Below are positions 1-5,222 of a DNA stretch of 8,925 bases, piece by piece (positions within the stretch are counted from its first letter, which is position 1; each line of letters begins with the position of its first letter). The notes below the pieces were generated by a model. That model worked only from the letters and a program-made list of their open reading frames with translations. It was not told the origin of the DNA and did no database searches. The position numbers and the translations under genes are program-made. This DNA is from Candidatus Methanoperedens sp. (GTDB lineage Archaea; Halobacteriota; Methanosarcinia; Methanosarcinales; Methanoperedenaceae), in NCBI GenBank assembly GCA_027460605.1, contig JAPZAN010000260.1:1-8925 (forward strand), written 5' to 3'.

Positions 1-5
1 TCGAA

Positions 6-716
6 ATGCAAGATAAATGTCCAAAATGCGGTGAGCCTCTGGTAACCAAGACTATTAAAAAAGAATTAGCCATGGGCAGTATTGATTATCCGATTTCACA
101 AACGTGCCCGAAATGCAATTGGAGCAGGGATTTAACAGGCGCAAGCGATATAGTTTCAAAGCCTGTAACTGAAGCGCCTCTTGCGGCAAAAAAAGAGGAA
201 GTAAAAATTCCGCCTGCACCGCCAAAGGCCATACCTCCAAAAGCGCAGCCAAAGCCTGAGCCATCATCTAACATTAACAAAATCATAACAGTAGCCCTGG
301 CAATACTTGTTCTGGGCGGACTTGCATGGGCATTTTTCCTTTACCCGGCCACGCAAAAACAGGGCGACAATATACCCACGACAACACCGACTCCTGTAAT
401 TACACAAACCCCGGTTCAAACCCCGACAGTTACTACTATCCCCGAGGTTACGCCGACCGGTAATAAGACACTGGTAAAATTGGATAGCAGACGGGGCTTT
501 ATTCCAAATAAACAAACAATCAAACTAGGTGATGAAATCGTCTGGAGAAATACCGGAATAGACACCATCACTCTTGTTAGCAGTGAAGCCCTTTTCGATG
601 CCCAACTGCTTGCAAACGACAAGGAATTTCGTTATATATTCAAGAAAACCGGAACGTATAGTTTCTATCTGAAAGAAAATACAAACATGAACGGAACTAT
701 CGTCGCAGAGCCTTAA
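6..716 (+). CDS. Membrane protein: zinc ribbon, one TM helix, cupredoxin-like domain without Cu ligands
   Basis: The 236-residue protein has four visible parts. Residues 5-8 and 34-37 are two CPKC knuckles forming a zinc ribbon. Residues 40-92 are a Lys/Pro/Ala-rich linker. Residues 93-115 are one hydrophobic helix (IITVALAILVLGGLAWAFF), followed by a Thr/Pro-rich spacer to about 152. Residues 155-236 have the cupredoxin pattern: GFIPNKQTIKLGDEIVWRN, then F-x-K-x-G-T-Y, then a C-terminal NMNG like the 'HxxMxG' end of plastocyanin-type domains. The expected copper ligands are missing: the domain contains no His and no Cys, and only the Met remains. The N-terminus is inferred to be cytoplasmic and the C-terminal domain outside. 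The start lies five bases from the window edge, so an upstream start or ribosome binding site cannot be judged. The function is unknown; a structural, sensing or partner-binding role is more likely than electron transfer. Confidence 0.8.
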   Translation: MQDKCPKCGEPLVTKTIKKELAMGSIDYPISQTCPKCNWSRDLTGASDIVSKPVTEAPLAAKKEEVKIPPAPPKAIPPKAQPKPEPSSNINKIITVALAILVLGGLAWAFFLYPATQKQGDNIPTTTPTPVITQTPVQTPTVTTIPEVTPTGNKTLVKLDSRRGFIPNKQTIKLGDEIVWRNTGIDTITLVSSEALFDAQLLANDKEFRYIFKKTGTYSFYLKENTNMNGTIVAEP

Positions 717-1033
717 ATCTGAGTCCAATCGAGCTGGAAACCATCAAGGGTCATGAGGATAATCTTCTGCTTTATTCCCGGCAGTTCATAAGGCAGGTCT
801 TCAAAACCGATATACAATTCATCGCCGGGATTAATCTCAGGCGGTGGATTGAGAACTTTTCCGAAAAAGTATTTCTTATTTTCTTTTGAATCTGAAACCA
901 CTACGTTTCTCCATCCTTTTGCCTGTGCGACTCGTACAACGGTGCATTTCCTTTTGAATTTTTTTAACGTCTTTTTAATTCCACCGATTTCAGTTTCGGT
1001 TGTTTGGACAACATCAATATCATTATCTGCCAT
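713..1033 (-). CDS. Small uncharacterised archaeal protein (106 aa)
   Basis: I do not recognise the family. The protein has an acidic, polar N-terminus (residues 1-18), a basic patch at 20-29 (KKTLKKFKRK), then alternating hydrophobic segments consistent with a small beta-rich domain: TVVRVAQAKGWRNVVV (31-46), KYFFGKVLNPPPEINPGDEL (54-73), KIILMTLDGFQLDW (90-103). There is a single Cys (30), no signal peptide and no membrane segment, so it is probably cytoplasmic. The start is well supported: on the minus strand AGGTGA (1041-1046) lies seven bases upstream of the ATG. The gene is divergent from the hef operon and shares its 87-bp upstream region. Its stop codon overlaps that of the convergent membrane-protein gene (TTAA, 713-716). 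Confidence 0.8.
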   Translation of the reverse strand: MADNDIDVVQTTETEIGGIKKTLKKFKRKCTVVRVAQAKGWRNVVVSDSKENKKYFFGKVLNPPPEINPGDELYIGFEDLPYELPGIKQKIILMTLDGFQLDWTQI

Positions 1034-1120
1034 TTTTGTTTCACCTGAAGATACCTTGATATACCTGTTTTATGTAATAAAGCATACGCATATAAAGAAA
1101 TACTATCATAGGTGAATATC
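1034..1120. promoter_or_regulatory. Divergent promoter region between the 106-aa gene and the hef operon
   Basis: This 87-bp gap must hold both promoters. For the rightward operon, TTTATGTAAT (about 1070-1079) is a TATA-like element that would start transcription near 1100 and leave a short leader including the AGGTGA at 1110-1115. A second candidate, CATATAAAG at 1089-1097, would start transcription at about 1118-1122 and give a nearly leaderless message. For the leftward gene, GTATATC on the minus strand (about 1057-1063) and TTACATAAAAC (about 1068-1078) are candidates. The choice between them is not settled by the sequence alone. Confidence 0.4.
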
Positions 1121-1231
1121 ATGGGACAACCAGCAACAAAACGCTATTTGATTGAATTACTTCACAAACATAAACTCACATTTGAACAGGTCGGCAAATA
1201 TTCGGTAATGTTTCCAATCAAGAATGATTGA
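1121..1231 (+). CDS. Small ORF (36 aa) overlapping the hef start
   Basis: A 37-codon frame including the stop begins MGQPATKRYLIELLHKHK and ends FPIKND. AGGTGA at 1110-1115 sits five bases before its ATG and is the only convincing ribosome binding site ahead of hef. The frame's TGA (1229-1231) lies just inside hef, an 8-base overlap. The peptide is basic and amphipathic in its first half, with no Cys and no membrane segment. It may be a real small protein or a translated leader that delivers ribosomes to hef. I do not recognise a family. Confidence 0.5.
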   Translation: MGQPATKRYLIELLHKHKLTFEQVGKYSVMFPIKND

Positions 1232-3518
1232 TACGGAATACATTAATCATCCCCTTTTAAAACCCGATACAGTTGAAAAGAGATTATACCAGCTTGCACT
1301 TGCAGGGGAGGCTATAAGGAAATCGACCCTCGTTGTTCTTCCTACCGGTCTTGGAAAAACCGTAGTCGCCCTGCTTGTTATGGTTTCACGGCTTCCAAAA
1401 GGAAAAGTCCTGCTCCTCTCCCCCACAAAACCGCTTGTTGAACAGCATGCCGCTTTTTTCAGGGAGACCCTCAATATACCTGCTGAGAATGTCGCGATGT
1501 TCACAGGAAATACGCCTCCCCATAAAAGGGCTGGCATGTGGGAGAATGCGCAGCTTGTGGTTTCCACGCCGCAGGTTATTGAGAACGACCTCCTCGGGAA
1601 AAAAATCGACCTTGAAAAAGTTTCATGCATAATTTTTGATGAAGCGCACCGGGCGACAGGAAATTACTCGTATGTGTATATTGCAGAGAAATACCACCTG
1701 CAAAACCATGACCCCCTAATCCTCGGCATTACAGCAAGCCCGGGAAGCAACCAGGGAAAAATACAGGAAGTTTGTACCAACCTCCATATCAAATCAGTCG
1801 AAATGAGGACGGATTCCGACCCTGATGTCAGCCCTTATATTTTCGATAAGGACATCGAGTGGAAGTATGTTCCCATACCGGTTGAGATTAAAGGATTAAA
1901 ACTGTTGATGGAAAAAGTCCTTTCAGACAGGCTAAGCAAGCTGCGTGAACTCGGTTTCATTTCAAATTACCAGACAAGGTTATCAAAAAGGGAAATGCTT
2001 GACCTGCAGGCGCGGCTCCAGTCGCAGTTGCGTTCATTCCCGGACCAGAAAGTTTACCAGGGAACCTCGCTCCTTGCTGAAGTCTTCAAGGTAAGCCATG
2101 CCATCGAGCTCTCGGAAACACAGGGCGCGTCTGCATTATCAAAATATTTTGAGCGGCTTGAGAACGAGGCGAGGTCAAAATCAGGGAGCAAAGCTGCAAA
2201 GCGTCTGATGGATGACCTGAGCATGCGCCAGGCGGTGCATCATCTCGGGGGCTGCGACGGGAACAACCCGAAACTCAACGTGGTGAAAGAACTCGTTGCA
2301 AAACAGGTGCTTGAGAACCCGCAATCACGGGTTATAGTTTTCACAAACTACAGGGATACAGCTGAACTTGTCGCCAGTTCGCTTAAGGAAGTTCAGGGAA
2401 TAAAACCTGTCAGGTTCGTGGGCCAGGCAAGCAGGTACAAGGATACCGGTCTTACCCAGAAACAGCAGGTAGAGATAATCCAAAAATTCAAGGATGGAGA
2501 ATATAATACGCTTGTGGCTACATCGGTGGCAGAGGAAGGCCTGGATATACCTTCGACCGACCTTGTGGTGTTTTTCGAGCCCGTCCCTTCGGAGATACGA
2601 AGCATCCAGAGAAAAGGAAGGACTGGAAGGAAACATGCCGGGCGCGTCGTGGTCCTGATGGCGAAAGGGTCAAAGGACGAGGCGTATTACTGGAGCAGCA
2701 ACCGCAAGGAGAAAAACATGTTCAGGACAATGAAAAACCTGGAACTTGAACCGGAAGCCCCAGTTGCTGAGAAACCTCATGTTGATGAAGGGAACCTTCA
2801 GGATGCGGCAGGCGGGCAGACAAAACTTGTGGATTTCCCGGCACAGCAAAAGCAGGAATCAAAAACCAGCGCCGTTGTCAAGGTCATGGTTGACCAGAGG
2901 GAGATTCGTTCCCATGTTGTTCACACCCTTGAGAAACTGGGAACAGATGTAACGTTGACTACACTTGAAGTCGGGGACTATGTCGTGAGTGACAGGGTGG
3001 GTATCGAAAGAAAGACCGCAGAAGATTTCTTGAGCACGCTGCTTGACGGGAGGGATTTGTTCGGGCAGGTATCAGACCTTAAACGCGCGTATGACCGTCC
3101 TTTAATGATTATCGAAGGTGAGGGGATATATACGGCAAGGCAGGTGCATCCCAATGTAATACGCGGGGTGCTTGCCGCCATTACCATTGACTTCGGGATT
3201 CCCATCATCTTCAGCAGGGATGAGGAGGATACTGCGGCGCTGATTAGCGTAATAGCGAAAAGGGAACAGGTGGACTCAAAGCGGGAAATTAACCTGCATG
3301 GCAAAAAAACAGCTTCCACCCTTCCAGAGCAGCAGGAATATCTTGTATCAGCCATTTCCGAGATAGGACCGGTTGTGGCGAGGAACCTGCTTCGGCATTT
3401 TGGCAGCGTGGAACGAATCATGGCTGCATCGCGCGAAGAGCTGATGAAAGTCGAGCTTGTGGGACCCAAGACAGCGGACAGGATAAGGGAAGTGGTGAGC
3501 GGGGAGTATAAAGGATAA
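1224..3518 (+). CDS. hef: Hef-type helicase/structure-specific nuclease (XPF/FANCM family)
   Basis: Hef acts on stalled replication forks: an SF2 helicase remodels branched DNA and an XPF-type nuclease cuts it. All parts are visible in 764 residues, a usual length for the family. In the helicase, Walker A is PTGLGKT (40-46), Walker B DEAH (139-142), motif III TAS (170-172), motif V TSVAEEGLDIP (433-443) and motif VI QRKGRTGR (462-469). The region at about 215-340 between the RecA-like domains matches the inserted helical domain of Hef. Residues 505-550 are low-complexity and probably disordered. The nuclease domain starts at about 552 and carries GDYVVSDR (584-591) and the catalytic ERK (595-597) with D601. 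A tandem helix-hairpin-helix region closes the protein (about 703-757; IGPVVARNLL and LVGPKTADRI). The start MIDTEYINHPLLKP is typical. There is no Shine-Dalgarno sequence directly before it, so translation is probably coupled to the overlapping 36-codon frame. Confidence 0.97.
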   Translation: MIDTEYINHPLLKPDTVEKRLYQLALAGEAIRKSTLVVLPTGLGKTVVALLVMVSRLPKGKVLLLSPTKPLVEQHAAFFRETLNIPAENVAMFTGNTPPHKRAGMWENAQLVVSTPQVIENDLLGKKIDLEKVSCIIFDEAHRATGNYSYVYIAEKYHLQNHDPLILGITASPGSNQGKIQEVCTNLHIKSVEMRTDSDPDVSPYIFDKDIEWKYVPIPVEIKGLKLLMEKVLSDRLSKLRELGFISNYQTRLSKREMLDLQARLQSQLRSFPDQKVYQGTSLLAEVFKVSHAIELSETQGASALSKYFERLENEARSKSGSKAAKRLMDDLSMRQAVHHLGGCDGNNPKLNVVKELVAKQVLENPQSRVIVFTNYRDTAELVASSLKEVQGIKPVRFVGQASRYKDTGLTQKQQVEIIQKFKDGEYNTLVATSVAEEGLDIPSTDLVVFFEPVPSEIRSIQRKGRTGRKHAGRVVVLMAKGSKDEAYYWSSNRKEKNMFRTMKNLELEPEAPVAEKPHVDEGNLQDAAGGQTKLVDFPAQQKQESKTSAVVKVMVDQREIRSHVVHTLEKLGTDVTLTTLEVGDYVVSDRVGIERKTAEDFLSTLLDGRDLFGQVSDLKRAYDRPLMIIEGEGIYTARQVHPNVIRGVLAAITIDFGIPIIFSRDEEDTAALISVIAKREQVDSKREINLHGKKTASTLPEQQEYLVSAISEIGPVVARNLLRHFGSVERIMAASREELMKVELVGPKTADRIREVVSGEYKG

Positions 3519-3533
3519 AAACTTGTCTGATCT

Positions 3534-3665
3534 TTAAAATTCCAAAGGCACTATCATCTTCCAATCATCAAAATCAAAGTTCGTTATGTAGGTCATGTCA
3601 TTAGTAAGGGGTTGTGGTAAATTGTAGTTATATTTCTTCAAAACTAAATTCTTGTTTGTAATTCT
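3534..3665 (-). pseudogene. Orphan C-terminal gene tail, start missing
   Basis: On the minus strand an open frame of 43 residues follows a TGA (3666-3668). It reads ...YNYNLPQPLTND and then MTYITNFDFDDWKMIVPLEF, stop at 3534-3536. Its first 38 bases overlap the 3' end of the 242-aa gene in another frame, and it has no plausible upstream start. The aromatic- and acid-rich ending looks like a real protein C-terminus. The TND motif is reminiscent of PIN-domain proteins, but that is a weak guess. I read it as a remnant left when the adjacent gene arrived or a larger gene was lost. Confidence 0.35.
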
Positions 3666-4356
3666 TCATTGTAATTTTTAATAAATTTCTAAATTGAGAT
3701 ATCCTCTTGTGTAACTCTTCAATATCTTCCAAATCAGCCTTCAAAAAGTTACACGGTATTACTAAACCCCAAGAAGGTACATTAGACTTTTCAGCTATTT
3801 GATATACAACTTTGTCCATAACTCCTTTTGTATGAACCCAATCTTTAGAAAGTTTCCCCCATAGTTTAATGGAACACTCATTAAAGCCAAGCTCTTTATC
3901 AAACTCCTTCATGAAGTCATATTCTCTTTTTGATATTGTCTTACCATTCTTCGATTTCGTCTCTTTTTCTAATAATTCGAGTTTTTCTTGAAAAAAAGTA
4001 CTATCTGGATATTTTAAATCTGCGAGATAGCATTTCGTAAGCGATTCGAGCATCAGTCTAAGCTCCATAAAACATACAAGTATATTTCCAGCTAGTAAAT
4101 CCACATAAATCGCATAACTCAATGGCATAAACATATGGATAGTGAAAAAAGCCATCGTAGATTTAGCCCAATTTTCTTCACCTTTTTTCACAAAAATCAC
4201 CATATAATCTATAGAATCGTTTATTAGTTCCGAGACTTCATCGTTTGTTTCCTTGGCATATTTAATAAGAAAATCATCATTCTCTCTCATCACATTCACG
4301 ATAAAATCTGGATACTTAGTACCCTCAGACAAGTTATTATTCCTCTCTTTTTCCAT
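3628..4356 (-). CDS. AT-rich uncharacterised alpha-helical protein (242 aa)
   Basis: I do not recognise the family with confidence. The protein is almost wholly helical. A hydrophobic core segment at 68-112 contains FMELRLMLESLTKCYLAD, and LSKDWVHTKG lies at 169-178. The order 'helical hydrophobic pair with R/E, then W-V-H' loosely recalls DUF5677/HEPN-like helical proteins. The segment at 68-96 is hydrophobic, but probably not enough for a clear transmembrane helix. The N-terminal 15 residues are polar. There is no good Shine-Dalgarno sequence before the ATG at 4356; the upstream minus strand is AT-rich, with TATA-like AATATAAAAT at about 4360-4372. Base composition is much more AT-rich than hef or gdhA, which suggests horizontal acquisition. 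It converges on hef with the orphan tail between them. Confidence 0.75.
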   Translation of the reverse strand: MEKERNNNLSEGTKYPDFIVNVMRENDDFLIKYAKETNDEVSELINDSIDYMVIFVKKGEENWAKSTMAFFTIHMFMPLSYAIYVDLLAGNILVCFMELRLMLESLTKCYLADLKYPDSTFFQEKLELLEKETKSKNGKTISKREYDFMKEFDKELGFNECSIKLWGKLSKDWVHTKGVMDKVVYQIAEKSNVPSWGLVIPCNFLKADLEDIEELHKRISQFRNLLKITMKNYKQEFSFEEI

Positions 4357-4426
4357 TTAGAATTTTATATTATCTCATTATCATTTAAAACTACTTACCT
4401 TGCAATTTCCGCCTGATTTTTGTTTG

Positions 4427-4440
4427 CTGTATATTTGAAA
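4427..4440 (+). promoter_or_regulatory. Possible TATA-type promoter for the small membrane-protein unit
   Basis: TGTATATTTGAAAGG lies about 75-85 bases before the 17-codon frame. Transcription would start near 4457 and give a leader of roughly 55 bases. This is only a consensus-type match; no other clear TATA element lies between 4380 and 4500. Confidence 0.3.
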
Positions 4441-4512
4441 GGTTTCGCCGAATTACATCGAAAACTATTACTCCCTCAGATGTCATACAATCTTATTAGG
4501 AGAGGTTTAGGA

Positions 4513-4566
4513 ATGATATTGCTTAAAATTTGGAATAGTTATTGGGAGGAGGTACATAATATATGA
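4513..4566 (+). CDS. 17-codon leader-like ORF coupled to the small membrane protein
   Basis: The frame MILLKIWNSYWEEVHNI has its own purine-rich ribosome binding site, AGGAGAGG (4498-4505), seven bases before the ATG. It ends in TGA inside the ATGA shared with the start of the next gene (4563-4566). The second ribosome binding site (GGGAGGAGGT) is embedded in the frame's own codons for W-E-E-V. This is a classic arrangement for translational coupling. The peptide has two Trp and one Tyr in 17 residues. It could be a regulatory leader, a true micropeptide or chance. Confidence 0.4.
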   Translation: MILLKIWNSYWEEVHNI

Positions 4567-4808
4567 ACCAAAATGAAAGCCGGGAAACGCCGCCGGGACT
4601 TGCGCTAAGGGTCGCTTTATCCATAGTAGTTCTATTTGGCGGGTTGATATTTGCAATAATTTACGTTGCATTCTTCACTGCGTCACTCAGCACTTTTCAA
4701 AAAATCGCCGTTATTCTGGTCGTCATTCTTGCAATGATAGCCATATTGAGTTTGATGTGGGCATCCTGGGGCTTAAAGCATGGCATGAAAGAAAAATGTC
4801 GTGAATAA
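4563..4808 (+). CDS. Small two-helix membrane protein (81 aa)
   Basis: The protein has a polar N-terminus (1-12), a first membrane helix at about 14-40 (LALRVALSIVVLFGGLIFAIIYVAFF), a short STFQK turn, and a second helix at about 46-69. It ends in a charged tail (KHGMKEKCRE). The hairpin topology places both ends on one side, probably the cytoplasm. The start is strongly supported by GGGAGGAGGT at 4544-4553, nine bases before the ATG. It has no recognisable domain and nothing points to a function. Confidence 0.75.
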   Translation: MNQNESRETPPGLALRVALSIVVLFGGLIFAIIYVAFFTASLSTFQKIAVILVVILAMIAILSLMWASWGLKHGMKEKCRE

Positions 4809-4823
4809 TTACAAGGGCAAAGA

Positions 4824-4835
4824 TTTTATCTTATC
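4824..4835 (+). promoter_or_regulatory. TATA-like element upstream of the tRNA-Pro fragment
   Basis: TTTTATCTTATC is centred about 30 bases before the first base of the tRNA-like acceptor strand (4859). That is the spacing expected for an archaeal tRNA promoter, so the fragment may have kept a working promoter. Confidence 0.4.
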
Positions 4836-4858
4836 ACGCTATTATTGTGCCACCCGAA

Positions 4859-4904
4859 GGGATAGTAGGGTAGCCTGGTCCATCCTTGAGCGTTTGGGAC
4901 GCTT
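4859..4904 (+). pseudogene. 5' portion of a tRNA-Pro(UGG) gene, 3' third missing
   Basis: The order fits a tRNA: acceptor 5' strand GGGATAG (4859-4865), TA, D-arm GGGTAGCCTGGTCCATCC (4868-4885) as in archaeal tRNA-Pro, anticodon stem GAGCG (4888-4892) pairing with CGCTT (4900-4904; four Watson-Crick pairs and one G-U), and loop TTTGGGA (4893-4899) with anticodon TGG. After the AGA of the variable loop the sequence changes into the palindromic repeat (AGAGCACAGAGAG). No T-arm with GGTTCAAATCC and no CTATCCC acceptor strand follows. CTAT does occur at 4931-4934, followed by AGA in place of CCC. It is either a tRNA gene broken by the repeat or, less likely, a 5' half of a split tRNA. Confidence 0.6.
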
Positions 4905-4928
4905 AGAGAGCACAGAGAGTTGTGGTTT
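4905..4928. repeat. Single arm of the CACAGAG palindromic repeat family
   Basis: AGAGAGCACAGAGAG followed by TTGTGGTTT matches one arm of the repeat seen at 7822-7885 and is partly complementary to the arm at 5121-5147. It begins exactly where the tRNA-Pro fragment loses its tRNA character. Confidence 0.5.
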
Positions 4929-4983
4929 TACTATAGAGTAGCTCTTAAATTTCCGCAGTTTATACTGCGCATCAGTTGGCAAT

Positions 4984-5053
4984 CACCGCAAAGAGCGCGA
5001 AGGTAGCAAAGTAAATATTGCGCTGCTTTGCGTTCTTTGCGTCCTCTGCGGTG
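4984..5053. repeat. Imperfect inverted repeat, 28-bp arms (CACCGCAAAGAGCGC family)
   Basis: The left arm 4984-5011 (starts CACCGCAAAGAGCGCG) and the right arm 5026-5053 (ends CCTCTGCGGTG) are complementary at about 21 of 28 positions, across a 14-bp centre. The transcript would form a long hairpin. The arms are GC-variant relatives of the CACAGAGGACACAGAG repeats at 4905, 5121 and 7822. Confidence 0.75.
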
Positions 5054-5120
5054 AATTATTCTGCAGTGAATTCTTTATTCTTCAAGTGCAAAATACGGGT
5101 ATTTTAGAACTTCACTATAT

Positions 5121-5147
5121 GTGTCCTCTGTGCGCTCGGTGGTTTTC
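5121..5147. repeat. Single arm of the palindromic repeat family upstream of gdhA
   Basis: GTGTCCTCTGTGCGCTCGGT followed by GGTTTTC is, in reverse complement, the same arm as 7822-7849 (AACCAC...GAGCGC...CAGAGGACAC). It lies in the probable leader of gdhA and is the source of the spurious upstream extension of that reading frame. Confidence 0.6.
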
Positions 5148-5222
5148 AAACCAGAAAATTTCTTCTATGCAAACTTTCTTAAGGCAGGCAAATCAAATAA
5201 ACTAATCAGGAGATTGGAAATT

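Larger units (their letters stand above)
4809..5222. other. 414-bp non-coding stretch between the small membrane protein and gdhA
   Basis: No convincing gene lies here. It holds the tRNA-Pro fragment with a TATA-like element, a single repeat arm (4905-4928), a nearly symmetrical palindrome (4984-5053), another repeat arm (5121-5147) and the gdhA leader with its ribosome binding site. CACTATATGTG (about 5113-5123) is a possible TATA element for gdhA. An open frame from a GTG at 5121 is the repeat read through in frame with gdhA. Confidence 0.6.

Noticed and set aside
849..1115. Plus-strand 88-codon frame opposite the 106-aa gene
   Set aside because: The minus-strand gene has a well-placed AGGTGA site and a balanced composition, while this frame lacks a ribosome binding site.
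2978..3469. Minus-strand 163-codon frame inside hef
   Set aside because: The opposite strand encodes the nuclease and helix-hairpin-helix domains of Hef with all motifs; the antisense frame has no recognisable pattern.
4859..4940. Intact tRNA-Pro gene with an unusual T-arm or intron
   Set aside because: No GGTTCAAATCC-type T-loop or complementary acceptor strand follows within the next 150 bases, and the anticodon loop is closed without an intron.
4905..5147. CRISPR array
   Set aside because: The repeats are inverted, degenerate and irregularly spaced, with no uniform spacers and no cas genes nearby.
5121..5222. Longer gdhA starting at GTG 5121
   Set aside because: The extra 34 codons translate a palindromic repeat arm. 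AGGAGA at 5208-5213 is correctly spaced for the ATG at 5223, and family length fits that start.
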